Source: Sphaerosporella brunnea (taxonomy: Eukaryota > Ascomycota > Pezizomycetes > Pezizales > Pyronemataceae). From it: a stretch of 55,457 nt of DNA. The notes below the pieces were generated by a model that saw only the letters and a program-made list of their open reading frames with translations, did not search any database and was not told the DNA's origin. Numbering within the stretch: the stretch's first letter is position 1; the number at the start of each line of letters is the position of its first letter. The stretch covers positions 1-55,457 of the forward strand of contig VXIS01000316.1 of the NCBI GenBank assembly GCA_008704415.1. The letters run 5' to 3'. Both the position numbers and the translations under genes were made by a program. This document shows, piece by piece, positions 24,192 through 39,100 of this stretch.

Positions 24192-27100
24192 CGGTCATAC
24201 TGCATACAGATCATGGCCCAAATCCTCGTCTCGGTTTCCCTACCTTCTTCTCCCTCTTCCGTTTCTTTCCTCCTTTCCACTTCTTTCACCCCTCCGCCGT
24301 GTGGTTCCGATGTTGTCGGGCGCTGTTGAGTCGGGGCGCTTGGCTCTGCATGCTTGGAGTGGCCGTAGAGGAGGTGTCCCGCACCTTGGTGCGGGGATTA
24401 AGACTCCGTCCGCTTCCGTTTGGGTGGTGCCCGCGCCGGGGGCGTTGGCGTTGCCGGCGGGGTGGGCAGGGGGGGAGGCGGCGGTGCGGTCGCGACGCGG
24501 GTGAGCTCTCTCAGCTTCTCGGTGTGCCGTCTGTAAGTCATCGCGCAAGGTTTCCATTCTGCGCCGTGAGACTCCTTACGGTGTCTCTCATCTCCGTAAC
24601 CGTGGCGCCACCTCGGCCTTCCACTGACTTCAGGCGATTCTCGTGTGCAGGCCGTAGTTGTTGCAGAATTTCGTCGACGAGCCAGCACCAAAATAGTGAT
24701 GGACACGAGCCAGCTCGAATCAATCCTCCAAGGTCAGCTCGAGCTGGCTCGGCTCGTGGAGACGGAGGCTCGGGATCGCGTCCGAGCTTTGGGTGAGCTC
24801 GAGCTGCAGTTCGAGCTTTACCACACTTTAAGCTGGCGGACTCTCCTGATTCTAGGTAATAGTATTCAACGTATCTAAGAATATAAACTGGCGACAATTC
24901 CTCTGCGTCCGCATCGTTCTCACTATCCAGGAGCGATTCCTGATGGGTATCTGGGACCGGAACCTCATCGCCACTGTCAATCTCTCCGCATCATCCTTGC
25001 TTAACCTGTCTCGTTCCCATTGCTCCAAATCATCCTGCCCCAACCAGCTTTTGAGCATCAAGCAAGCCCTACTTGAAGTCTCCACGAGCCTTTTTCGCTT
25101 CTTGGTAATGAGATCTCCAGCTTGGGAGAAAGATTTTCAGCCAGGACACTTGTGGCTGATATAGAGTGAGAGTCGCGAGCCATCCTGGCGAGTGTTGGGA
25201 AGCGATGCCCATTCGCATTCCACCAATCCACAGGCTTGACCTCCGGCGCCTCTATCGGCTCCATGACGAACTGTGTAAAGTCTGGCTGCGTCTCTGCAAC
25301 TCTGGCTACAGGCGAAGGAAAAACAACGTCCAAGTCGTCATCGAGAAGATTCTTCACAGGGTGGGAAGAAGCTGTTAAGCCGTCCTCAGTCGGAGCCGTA
25401 GGGAGAGAAGCAACAAGCGACTCGAAGTTTCTACATTATTTGTTTTCATAGTACAACACTCGCTGTAATTTTCTTCTCCATCAACCCTCCCCATCATGCT
25501 GAAAACTCGAGCTGGCTCGGCTTGTAGGGGACGAAGGATCGGATCGGCTCGTCTCGTCAGCTCGAGTTTCTAGCTCGAGCTGGCTCGGCTCGTGTCCATT
25601 ACTACTCGGTGCACCTATCGGCCAGTAGGGCTGAAGTAACTGTTGCTGGCCAACGTTTTCTCTTGTGCTCCTTGGTAGCAGCAAGCACCTCTTTCCACAT
25701 ATCTTTCTGCTCCGCCTTCCACCTCCTGCAGAACTTGAAGAGGTGGTCTTTGGTCTGGGCGGCGCCGCAAGGGTTTTCTTTGCTTTGGCTGCAGTGAGGT
25801 CGGCCTTCTTTCCCCTACGGTAATACGATCTATGCTGGTGGTGCGGACGAAACGCCAAACAGGCGCGTGGGCGTATCCTAAAATTTTGTAGGAGATGGAA
25901 AGTCGAACAAATGGTATTGTGGAAGGCGGTCAAGGACGCCACCAGGGAGGGTGGGAAGACGCTGCGCTGGCCCTCCACCTCGGTGGTCGACCTGCTGGCC
26001 GATGGCCGAAGCACGGAGGCGGTCCTGGATCTCCTTCGCGAGACCCAGGTTGGCTGTTGGTCGGCCATTTCGTTGCCCGGGTCAATGACGGGCGTGTTGT
26101 TTCATTGTGTTGACCACCACGGGGTGGAGTGATGGTCACTGAAGCTACTTTATATGCACATATCTCTCTGTCAACTTCACCATGCAGAACAACAACCACA
26201 ATTGGCAAATCAATGGTCCCGGTGTGACCATCATCGCGGGGACCATCATCGGAAATGCGGTCCCTGGAAACGCGCAAAACGTCGTAATCCAGCAGTACGG
26301 CCAGCCAGGCAACAACTACTGGCTGCTGCAGGGGCCGCAGGGCCCGCAGCCACCGCAGCAGCAGCCACACCTGCCCAACCGTCCGCAGCAGCGGCCTCCC
26401 CGCCGAACCGCCGGCCCTGCACCCCTCACAGCCCTCCCGGAGGCCCGGTTGACCAGCCGGTGCCTCCACACCCTCCACACCCTCCACCCCTGCCTCCGCC
26501 CCCGGTGGCAATTGCCTTCCGGGTACTTCTTTTTCGGATAGGTGCCCGAGCACCCTCCCTCACCTTTCACCTTCACCTTCACCATACACATCACGACCAT
26601 TGACATATTACGAAGGGTACCGAAACAGAAAAAACTCTCCCTCAAGGGAATATACGAAGCCGCGGGGGTTGAGAAGTTGCCCGGCCACAACCTGCATATT
26701 CTACTGCTCCAGCACGCGCGAGACAATGGCTGGCAGAGCATTCCTGGTTGGTGGAGGCGGTTCTTGGGCGAGGCGACGGAGCGCCCGGTGCTCCTTCGCA
26801 CCCTGGCCAATATGGCCAGGGTGTACGAGGTGCACCCGGTCCTGTACAGGTCCAGCGATAAGACAATCTTGTACAAGTTTGTGGATGGGTTTCTGCGATA
26901 TGCCACGCAGAACCCGGACGCTGCTTGGTACTGTGCGCTGCCTCCGGCCTCCGCCAACCAAACACCACTCGACGTGACCGTTCAGTGGATCCTCCCTGCC
27001 GGTGCCTGCTGCTGGGGATCCGCCTGCGAATTCCACCACCACCATTTCTCCTCCGAGTCGCACTCCGGTGCGAACGGTGAGATTTGCTACGCGGGGGAGT

Positions 27101-30100
27101 TCCAGTTCCTGGTTCGGCCGGGACTGACGTGGATGGACCTGCAATCTCGGTACACCCTCGACTGGGTGGTGGCGGCCAATGGCGCCCCTGATAACTCTGC
27201 CAAGTTGCGAATTTCGCTCAAGCTTTGCGGACGATTACGATTACGAGATAACGTAATTTTTTTTTAATTTTTTTCTGGGGCGGTGGTGGAGGGTTGGGGA
27301 AGGTCGGGATTAGGGTGGGTGGAACATGTGTGTCTCTCCTATGTTTTACTCGAACGTTGTTCCTTTGTACTCTCATACCTCTTAAATCCCGCCCGTCTGC
27401 AGGCACATGAGGCCCAAGGGTAGATTTTGTATATAGCCACGTGTCATGCCCGCAAGCGGCCATGATCAAAATGATGCATGCATGGTGCGACGGGACGATC
27501 CGGTCCTTCGCTTCGTGCGTCGGTCGGGTCGGGAAGGGGTTCATCGCATGCCATCCGCCTTCTGCGATGCGCCACTTAGGCGGGATGTTCCGCAGGCGTT
27601 TGGGATCAAGGGGGGAGTCGGCATTTCGAATTATTGTTGTGATTTATTTTGCCCTATCATGGCTGGTGACGGTCTGTTGTGATTTACTAGTAGTATCTAA
27701 CAACGCTTTTGCACTTTAGGGCCCGTCTGGATTCGTGGTATTTAGGAGGTAATGGTCATTTGGCCTAAATATCATTAGGAATGAAATGAGGGTGTGTGGC
27801 GAAATGAACCCCGTCAGTATCGCTGTAATATCACCGGCAACCACCGCTCGCGCAACCACCCTGCCCGCTTCTACAAGAGACGACCCCACCGCCCGGCTGC
27901 CACCCCGTCACTGCTCACTTCCTGCGGCCGAATCCAAATGGCCCCCCCTTTAGCGACAATATATTTTGGCCAAATGACCATTATCTCCTAAATACCGCGA
28001 ATCCAGACGGGCCCTTAGTCTTTGCATGCACTCATTCTGGTTTCAAGTAAGTAACTACCGAGACCAGAGATGAAGTGTGTGAGAGCTCGACATAACTAGG
28101 TCTGATACTAACTCCCACCCACAACTATGGCGTAGCTATTGTGCACGCCCACGTGTCCGTGCCCCCGGCGTTGCAACCACCCCAGCCTCGCTCTGTGGAG
28201 AAAGATTTTGGGTGGAAACACCGTGGATGGCGGTGGCGGTCAATTGTGGAGGTGTTTCGGGAGGAGAAGGCTACCCCGCATTTCCTGCAGTTCCTGCGGG
28301 ATACAAAGGTTGGACAATCAGTAGCTGTCCCTGGGGGGGGGGGGAGAATGATTTATCGTCATCGCCTGAAGAGGAGAGGAGGAGGAGTGACCCAGCCATG
28401 GCTTTCGCATGTTGTTACGGGCCTGTTTCTTTCCTTTGTCTTTTCTGCTATATTTTCCTTTTGTTCAGAGCTTTTGGCATTTCGGGTGGCCCCGTTGACC
28501 CATGAGATAGTATCAATAAGGGGGCGGACGGGATAAGGGAGGGGAAACAAAAAGCCCGAGGAACACATCACAATAACCGGCCTACCCAACGCCATAGAAA
28601 TTTGAGAGAAGGTACAGGGCCATTGTCCAACTTTCGAAACCCCAGACCCTAAAAAAAAAATGACAAAAGATCACGAGTGATCATCCTGCCTGGAAATGAC
28701 TGCCCGCAACCCGCCCAGTTACCGGCTGCTTACAGCGGGGAGCGGGTCTTCTCCTAGTTGCTGCCGCTGAAGACTCAGCTTCATGGACCGCCTCCTCATC
28801 TACTCCATAGTCCTCTGGTACCTCCGCCTCATCCTCCTCTTCCAGCCTCATGAGCTCTTCCACCCCTCGTTCTACTTCGCAATCGTCGATTCGGACCGTA
28901 GCCTCGTCGGTCACGCGCTTGGCGGCTTTCCCTTTGGGGTCCATCTTCGTTTTTTGTTCACCAGCCCCACCCTCAGCATATCGCCGGGCGTGCCAAGCCT
29001 TCGGGAGACTTCGCGGGCTGGCATAACTTGCTCGAGAATGCACCTCCTGACTCGGCTTCGCTGGTTTTTCGGCATGTTTTGATTCAGACTGTACGGAGCT
29101 ATCGGTGATTTCCAGTTGAGTAAAGCAATTTTTGAGCAAGTAGCCGGCATTGACAGGTACGTTTCTGTGAGATTTTTCATGTCGTCCATCCGCTTGTAGT
29201 CGGCCAGGTCAATTTCCCTCCCTGGTCATATTGAACCGGTGAAGGACGTTGGTGTTGAGCTTGTTGACCTGATGTTGCTAAGTCAGCCATTACTCTCGCA
29301 GCCTTCTTTACAATACTATATTTGCCACACAGAGCAGTGTTCCTAATAGCCGGCCCAAAAAGCCCGGCTGTGCGGGCGGGCTCCCAAAAGGCAACAGCCC
29401 GGCTGTCTCAAAATCCCGACGGGCTGGCTGGCGGGCTGTTGGGCTGCCAAGAACTTTCGACTGAGGTGAACCTGTCATGCAACCATCAGTTTGACCTAGT
29501 TATGTCGTAAACTGAAGAGTGTTTCTGTGTAGCTGTTGCTCCATCCCCCATAGCGCATGACCCCTGCATCCGTTGGAAGCCCGCCAGCCAGCCCGGCGTG
29601 GGCTGCAGCCCAAACAGCCCGCCCGTCATTTCGATCAGCCCAACGGGCGGGCTGGCTATTAGGAACACTGACACAGAGGCACCTTCGCTGTTAGACTTTC
29701 TTCATTTGCCAATTCCTTTCCCTGCTTGATCCCCGTCCCGATGCTGATGAGGCAACCGATCTGATGGCCCGGCCAATTATTCAATATCTGTCTGCTGTGC
29801 CATCAAAAATCTTCATCGCTTTTAAATAAGTGTGGGCTGCGCTTGTAGCTATTTCCACAGCGGCAATACTGGTGCATCCGAAACGGTCGTTATGACCTAA
29901 AAGCGACGGCGACGGTAAAGGCTGAAACATCAGCACCAAATAGAAACATAACTGTGTCAATCTGCTTCAGGCTGAATTAGTGACTTACATGGGACATGTC
30001 CTACTGCTGTGAGGCCTGATCCCACCGCCATCTGTTATGTCCATGAGTTCGACTGCTTGAGAGATTAAGTGCGGTGATCGTACCAAATGGCAGGGGCCGA

Positions 30101-33100
30101 AGTTGACGTTTGCTGGGAGGAGCGAGTTCTCGCTGTAAAGACATCGAACTCCTATAACATGAGCCTCTCTGGAAAAGCATGGATGAATTGCACTGATCAG
30201 AAGCCACTAATCGTTGATGCCCGTGATATAGTGAAGGGATCTCGTATATATGTACTTTGTTGCATTCAGTCGCAACCTGGGTCGCGAGAGGCAATGCCCG
30301 TAAAAGGCAAAAACCATTCACCCGTAAGCCATTATTATGGCTCCCTTGCAACAGGAACTTGAATCCTACCAAATATGGGACTCCAAAACAGAATCGAAGC
30401 CATCAAAACCGTCATATCTCTATATTGCTTGCTTGCTCCCATGGCGTAGGCGTGATTCATTGCCTTTTCGTATGCCTCTTTGCACATCTCCATAGCCCCA
30501 GTGTGAGAGTTGGCCTCCAATGAAATCCACTCAGATGCCAGCCGTTCGTTGATTGCTTCGATTTTGGTTTTCAGCCTTGATGCTTCCACTTGTAGGCACC
30601 CCAAGCGGTCGTCTCCTGTAAGGTAGCCATGGCCACCACCACGTCCGCCATTGCAATAGCAACTAAGATGTATCGACTCCGGATAACTGAAATTGTGGTC
30701 CGCGAAGTGAGAAGAGGTTAGAAAAAGGGTTCTCGAAGCTGAAAGAACAGATACAACAACGGAAAAGCCCCGACCCAATACCAGTCAAAGCTATGCTAAA
30801 AGTCGAAAACCCGTAAGCCGAAGCTTTGTAGGCACTTTCAGAGCGCGGTTTGCATTGCCAACAAAATGACTGTTATGCTGCTGAAAACGAACAAGTAAGG
30901 CGGCAAGAAACGTGCAAAGTACCAGCCATATTGTGTGTCGGTGTCGAAGTAGTTCCAGCCATCGAAGGACACTTTGCTGTAGAAGTTAAGTCGCGTGAGA
31001 CGCAGTTCGCCCTAGTAATATGGTGCGGTCGCCTGGTCGTCCTTGAGATCGCGGAACCCTTGGAGAAAGTTGCGCCAGACCTCTCACGTCTCGCGGTAGC
31101 AATCTCTTCTCCTTCGCCATCTCAAGATCTGATTCGTGAATAATCAATCTCGGGTAGGTCCTAAGAAAGCCTTTCACCGACCTTCGCAGTTGGTAATCAT
31201 GAGATATATGCTCATTGTAGAACGCGAGGTATGGGCTGGACGAAAATTCGATCGTAGTATCAGACAAGATGGAGCTCGGGCTTGTGTGACGGCCCTGGCA
31301 ATGTGTGCCAGCGATGTGGTAGCAAGCTCGTCTGGGTCGATAGACATGGGCTGGCCCTCTGCTGCTGCTTTGGCTAGTTGGTCGGCGTATTCATTGCCAG
31401 GAATGCCTTGATGGCCAGGAACCCATCGGTACTCCACTTTCCAACCTTTCAGTCGGAGTGACTGCTCAGCATGGGTGGCTTTGGCCACCAGCCACTGGCC
31501 TGGGCCGGGCTTGTCGTCCTGCAGCCTCCGAAGGGCGGCTTGCGCATCCACGAAGATGCGAACAATGCCACTGGGCGTACCGGCTGGTAGGCGGTGGCGG
31601 GCTAGGTCGATGCCGGCAGCAATCCCGAGGAGTTCAGCGTCGTATGCCTCTTTGTTGTTGCCCACGTACTTGGCGACGCCGGCACATCTCCCTGCTTGCT
31701 GGCTGTCTTGAGTAACCGCGGAAAAGCCGCAGTCCCCATTTTCCAGTCTGGACCCGTCTGAGTAGACTGCGACCGTGTTTTTGGTGGGGGTCTGCCACAT
31801 CATAGCCGACTGCATCGCGGCCTCTTCTGATTCTATGATGATGCGGCCACGAGGCCTGGCGCATGAGGCTGTGCTTTGTTCGATGACTGAGGGCCGGCCT
31901 GGGATCATGGAGGCTAGTATATCCGCCAGTCTGGTTGGCGGGGAGCGCCCGGGCGGGGCGTCGAAGGAGTTTTCCGCCACAAAGCGCAGCAGGCGACCTG
32001 CGGTTGAGATCGGTGTTGATTCTGTTGGCGAGATGAGGGCATCACGGACGCGGTCACCGGCTGGGTTTCCCGTTGGCGGCGAGTCGGAGGGCGAATCGTC
32101 GAGCGCAGCGTGAGTAATATTGTTGCTAAGGGGAGCGCGCAGTGCCCTATTACCCACGCTTCAGCCCCTCTTTATCTACGCGTATGGCCAACTAAGCCTC
32201 AGACATAGATGCATGCGCAATAATGGCCCCGAATCTGCCTTGTAGATACTGGCCTCGCATAATCCAACGAAAAGACCCCCCGTTCTCAGACATTTCGAGC
32301 TACAATAACTTCTCCTCCAACAGTGTATGTGGCGTGATAGCCCCGCAATATCTCTACTCCCGTCCATGACCAGTGTTCCCAGTAGCCCGACCCAACGACC
32401 GTGCTTTTTCTGGCGGGCTACTGGGAACACTGTCCATGACCGTATCGATCTTTCTGGCCATTTTCTAACTGTGCTGAGCCTCGCTGTAGACCCCCTCGTA
32501 GCAAGGTCTTTACGCCGCGGTGGTTCGTTGTTTTGAACCCCTTGCAAAAGAAGATTCCATGTGTATTCGTCTTCGAGGCTTGCAAAAGGCCGTGCATTCA
32601 TATATACGGACATCGCTGAATCGTGATTCCAGGCAATTTTCCAGCCTCATGCGTAGCAGTTGGTGTTCCGGCCACTCACGGCCACTCGCGGCCCGGTGGC
32701 GTTTGATGGCGGCGGCATTCGCAACGCAACCACGACCATCAGTTGTTCTACATTCTGCAAATGGTATCCGCTGCAAATTGATCGCAGCGTGTTCTACGTC
32801 AAAACGGAAGTTTACGACTTCGTGAAAGGTGTTGTGTTTCGCGCGCTTCCTGCAGCCTCGTATGATTGAAAGTCAGCTGAACTGCCCGATTAGCCAGACT
32901 CGCTAAGCCTGTATTTTTTTTCCTTTTTTCCATGCATGCGAAGAAAAATGCGTTTGGAGGCCTTGCAGGAGGAAGAGCTGAAAGCCCCGCCCCGCAGTCG
33001 TGCATGTGCAGCAGTGTCTCGCCTGTTCCTATTGAATCGATCAGAGATGCCAAGCTGTGCGTTCACGACCAAGAAAAGGTGCAAAAGTTGCAGGCACTCT

Positions 33101-36100
33101 GCGGACCTCATATAAGGCTCGTTCAGCTGTAATGTCTACAATCGGAGAGTTGATTCCATTCTCCAACCACCTTCGACCATGCTCGGAATCATCCTTTTCA
33201 CTCTAGTGTTCTACTCGGGGGTAGTCGCCAGCGGCAGTGGCGATGACTTTACGAACAATCTGTTCTCTGATTTGTCACCGTATGTCTTACAGTTTGGTGG
33301 CTGTCGTACCCGATCCCGCTAACGGTTGGCTTGCGTTCAGTCTTTTGTCATTGTTTGGTGAACGATTTGCAAACCAGTTCATGAGTCAATCCAGTGAGTT
33401 TTACCAAGCGAGAGAAACCATTCATATCCCCCACTGAGGATGCGGATTCACATTGACCTGAATCATTAGTGGGATGGCTCGATAACATCGTCTTCGCTAT
33501 GGCCCCACTTGGGATCTTGACCGCTATGGTTGCCGCAATCAGAGTCGGTATGAAAGAGCCTTGGAGTCCATCCTGGTCTACGTGACTGAGTGAGTTTCGC
33601 AGGTGGCCCATCATGGCTGAAAGCAGTTATCGGGAGAGCCCGCGAGAACCGTGCAACAGCGGAACTGGAGCTCATGAGCTCCACGAGCCATGAGGTCGGT
33701 GAACTGTGGAATGGACAGACAATCGTCAGAACACAGGGCAGGCCGGAAATTCAGCAACTCATATTCCTGGAGCACGCTTCCAATGGTCCAGAATTCGGGT
33801 TGTTTTCCATCCCCGTGGCAGAATCTGGGAAATATCTCAAGAGCGAGAGTATGCTATTATTTACACTCACAATCCTTTGTACCGACTACAGTTGGTTGAC
33901 TATTACCTTTAGATCTCAAGGATCCATTAGTAGAGTGGTGCTGCACCCTGAAAGGTACGCATTTTGCCACTCTGTCTGCCCAGAAGAGATGTTAAAACTC
34001 AGGCAGTGGCGTTTAAATCACTATTCACTCGCGATCGACGAAAGCCAGCAGATGAAGAAAGGCTTGATACAGTGGCCGGCGAGACGCCAGACTCCGGTGA
34101 TACTCAACCGAAGGCAGCGCCAAGCATCTCCTTAAACCTCCATGGTGGGAGCAAGACCGGCGACCTATGCTTTGCAGCTGCTTTTGGCGTGGTTTTACAG
34201 TCCGGCGTATTGGTCTTCACCGGACTCTCCGTCTACTATCCCACGTGGAATTCGCGGTTTAGGAAGGACGGGTTACCCGTTCGAAGCTACGCCTATCCTG
34301 TGATGAGTATCGGAACCGTTCTCCTGACTTTTGGGCTGGTTATTTGCTCCGCAGTAGTCGAACGAAGCACTACCGAAACGAAATGGGTGGCTGGACCAAA
34401 TTACGGCGAGCTTTTCGAGCCTCGATCGAGAACACCCGGGGAACAACCTTCCAACCAACACCCACGATCCAATGAAAACTCAGATATATCAGAAGGAGAC
34501 TCGTTCTATTTCAGCGAAACCCCCGGCACACCAAGCTTAGAGATTCGCTCAACAAGAACTAGGGCATCCGAAGAAACCCTGGAGGACCAGTCAGGCAGTC
34601 CATCACGTGCGTCAACTTTGGACCCACCAACACTGACAAACGAAACACCGACCGTTAGCCTACTCGTAAGAATGGGCTCCATGGCAGCCAGACTGTTGCT
34701 TCCGGCAAAACCTAGCCACAAGTTGCAGGCACGCATTCTATGGCTCCAGAAAAGCCATACTGTCAGCGATCAAAGCTTCGACTCTTTCGTGATCATTGCG
34801 GGGGATATCAAAGACTCCCTCCTGATGTCTCAGCGTTCTACAAGTCACCGCATTGACTCTACAACAAGTAAGAAAATCAAGGCTCCGTCGAAGCTTCGGA
34901 AGTTTGCTTCTGGTCCCACAGAGCTTTTCACTGTTCTTGGCGTCGGGCTATCATTAGTGGGTTTCATATTCCAGTTCCAGGGATTGAGAGGATTACATTG
35001 GTCCGCGTCGATTGCGCAGCTCGTGGCTATATTCCTGATGACAGCTGTGAGAGCTTGGGTCCGTCGTGGCCTCATTGTCGAACCGACTGCAGAAAGGGTT
35101 TTGGACGGATACGAAATGGACTGGCTGGCGCGCGAAATGACCGCCAAACCTAAATTCTGGTCTCCCAGCGGTAATCGTACCGACGAACAACTCCACGAAA
35201 GTGCTCAAACAATGAGCCAGAATGGACAGGACGGAAAATGCGACATCAGCTGGACGATATCAACGGGTCCTAGCGCACTAGCATGCCGCGGAATTTGGGC
35301 TAGTAGAACAGTAGAGCACCACGGGGCAGCGCAAAAAGCCATGAAGGTCAGGCAGAGGTTGGGAGACCTTACCCGATGGACCGGTCCCGCATCCAAGCCA
35401 GCCATTTCAGTCGCAAGTGCAATCAGCACTATCATGGAGAAACTAGCGATCACACCACCAACGGAAGCAGGAATCTTTTACTGGTGTCTTGACGCATCGT
35501 TCACTGAGAAAGATCAAATTGGCTTTGCGGTTTCACAGAGCGACGGAAAATGGGAAGCCGATGCCACTGCTATCGAAGCGGCCATTTCCTTATGGGCTTT
35601 TCACATCAGGACGACAGAAGAATGTGAGAAAACACAGAAATCTGTGGATATCGCCACCAGCACTCAGGATCGCAGTCACCATGACTGGCTCCAGGAAGAC
35701 ACTCTTTTGAGAAGACAAACTAGACGAATACTCGGACCAAAAACCAAAGCGTTGCTCATGGATTTGAGCTTGTGGATTGGTGACCACCTCAACCCTCAGC
35801 CACTGGAGACAGGAGATCGGGCAACGGAGGAAAAGGAGACATTTCTCGGATTTGTGGGCCTCACAGATGGTAAGTAGTCTCAAGGACCGTGTAATTATTT
35901 GCAAACTGATTCCAACCGAGTGGCGCCACCACAGAGCAGTCTATAGACCAACCCGAAGCCGTGCTAGACCACTCACCACAACGCGAACAAAGTACAAGTC
36001 CGACTCCAATGTCCGTGGTTTTAGAAGCGCCACTAGAGCAAATACTTGCGCAACACCTCTTTTCGGCCTTTATGTGGGCAATTGCACCTTACGTGTCCAA

Positions 36101-39100
36101 CGACAAGATAGCTCGCAATAATACCACTGTTGAACCCGGCAGTGCGCACAGCATTGGCGCAACGCCCATCTTCTCGAGACTGCGGAACAAAGAGCTTTCG
36201 GAAATCGTGAGCCTCATACAGAAGGCCGGGCTCGGAAGCATCGATGAGGTTTTCATGTGCCTCATCCCGCCACTTAGCTGCGAGAACAAGCTTCCAACAG
36301 ATGCTGTGGTGGATTTCGTCCGGCAAGATACAAGGAGCATGGAGCTTGCGCGAAACTGGGACAAAGTAATAGCAAAGCATGACGAGCTGTCGAGATTTTG
36401 CGATACCCTAGGTCCGGACCATCTCGCATCACGGAGGGCAACGGCGGTACGAGCCCACCTCACCCAAGTCATCCAAGGCACAATGCAATTGTGGCAGAAC
36501 GAGAAGCGTCGAGGGGATCTTACAAGGCTCGCAAGACAAGATACGCTGCTCAAGATTGAAGCGTATAAAGCCAAGGAAGATATTTTTCAACTGGCTTTCA
36601 TGACGGAAAAAAGAAGCGAACTGTGCAAAAAACCAGGGACGCTCGCCTCCGACTATCGGGAATTCGGTCTGCAATGGCAAGACAAGGTCGAAGACTTCCA
36701 TGAGTACCTATTCTTGGTGCTTGGAGCAGGAGCGGAACGTCGTGAAAGAGGAGAAATCCTTGAAAGCGGTCGTATCGGATCGGCGGACTTCGACCAAGGC
36801 GACAGCCGATCAGGAGCAACGTCATCTAGCTCCTTCGACGAGGATGAGGATGGCGCTTCCGTAAATATCGACGCAGTGGATATCTTCGGCTGGACCTATC
36901 TTCACTATTTCGCCCTTTTTGACCGTTTGGGAAGCCTCAAGACGCGTTTGAAACTGAAAGCCAACCCGAACGTTCGGGATATTGCGGATTACACACCTTT
37001 GCATTATGCATGTGAGCAAGGTCATGAGCGCATAGTACGGGAACTTTTGGAGTACGCAGAAATCAATGCGCAAGGACTTGATGGAATGAGCCCGTTGCAT
37101 TGCGCTGCAAAACTTGGTCATTCTAAGATCGTCCGTGTGTTGATTCAGAATGGGGCAATGAGTGATATCCAAGATTTCATGAGGAGAACACCCCTGCATT
37201 GGGCAGCACATGGAGGATTTCCCGAAGTTATCGAGTTTTTAGTACGAAATGGTGCGACATTATCGGCCCGTGAGGATTATGGCAGAACCCCTCTACACTT
37301 GGCGACGTTTTCTATCAGAGCTCGGAACAAAACCATTCAGAAGCTTTTAAGGATGGGGGCGGATAAAAATGCCACAGATAACGACGGAAGCACCTCATTA
37401 CATATAGCGGTGGGGCTCGACGCTAGAGAGGTTGTTCAGCTTCTGCTCGACTCCAAGCTCGGCGGTAATGCGGCCTTAGAGATAACAGATGCGGCCGGGC
37501 GAACACCATTACATGTTGCTGCCGAATACGGTCATAACTTGGTTGCCAAACACCTTCTTGCGCAGGGTGCGGACATTAACGTTAAGGCATTAAACTCTGG
37601 ACGCACTGCATTACACCTAGCCGCTTACAAAGGCCACGAAGAAACAGTCCGACTACTAATCCAAGCTAACGCCGACATCCACACGACAGATGGAGAGGGG
37701 CTGATCCCGCTGGAGTTAGCAACTCGGAACCAAAAACAGGGAGCAGTTGACGCACTGGTAGAAAACGTGCAAGATATCGTTTCAGGCAACTCTTTGCGTT
37801 ACTCTCTTGATGAACCAGCCCGAACTATTTTTGAGGCTTTCCTTGAACAAAAACGGTTTGACGGCATTCGACTATGCCTCCAGGCCCGTGTTGCAATAGA
37901 AAATCAGAAAGAGACCGTTCTTCACCAGGCGCTGCTTTTAGACACAGAAGTGATGGTGCAGTTGTTGATCGGACTGATTCAGACGCTTGGACCGAGACTT
38001 TCGCCGGCCGCGAGGTATTCCCTTGAAGAGTTAGAATGGGTCCAGAACACGCCACGGTTTCCGGAGGTCAGTCATCAAACCAGCTTTCAGCTGCGTTCCG
38101 TCGCCGATGTCTTCCGGGTTTACAAAATTTTGTTGCGCAAGTTGCATTATAGCCTGTGCTACCTGGTCTTAGACTGCGAGGCGTTTTGGCTCCAAACAGC
38201 AGCAGAAAGATCGGACGATGTTGCAATCAGTGAAGATGACCCGGATTCACCATATGTTGTGGCGACGATTCCTATGGTATCTTCCCACCCAGTGCGGAAG
38301 ATGAGGTTTATTATGAAATCACATGATCAAGGTAATCAGTCCAATCCCATGAGTTATGCAGCTGGCGGCTCAGTGCTGACGAATATAGGGTGGGGTGGTG
38401 ATGTGGAACATCCCAAGACGCCGTATGATGGCTCATGGACTTGGTTCGAGGCAGGTGTCATTCCGAGAATGCCGAAAGTCGGCCATGAGTCCGAGACGCA
38501 ACTTTCGCAAACGAGGCCGGATTCCGCAGCGGAGATTGGCGAAGTCGAAGGTTTTCAGGAAAGATCCGAGCGGCGACCTGAAGAGCAATCCATTCCGGAC
38601 AGGCTTGGGATACAGCGGAACGTGTGCGCCTCGAGCAGGACACAAGAGCATATCGTCACCTGGAGCCGTGACAATCCTGAACCGAAGATACAACAATGGA
38701 TAGCAAGTCTTCAACCAGGCGACACAATTGGTGTGTTTCCCAAGGCAAAGTATCCAGCCTGGGTGAACCATGTAGAGTATGTCAAGATCGAGGTGTTTAT
38801 TGCCTGGGGGGGCGCAGAAGGACAGCGTTGATCTTGTGGCTGATCAAGTTGTTTTGGAGATGATTTTGGAGGGAACTATTTTGTAAAGGTTAAGCCATGG
38901 CTGTGCACAACAAGTTGTACTGGTGCACATTCTGTTGGGTGGAGGAGGAGGTTCGGCCTCCAACAGCCGGGTGATTGGGGATGCTTGGGTTCGTTTCTTT
39001 TAGCTTAGAGTGTTTTCGTCTTCTCCTTTACAACACACAACCTACATATCACACATCACTACCACCACTCCCATTCGCTCTCGCTGTCGTGCTGTCGCTG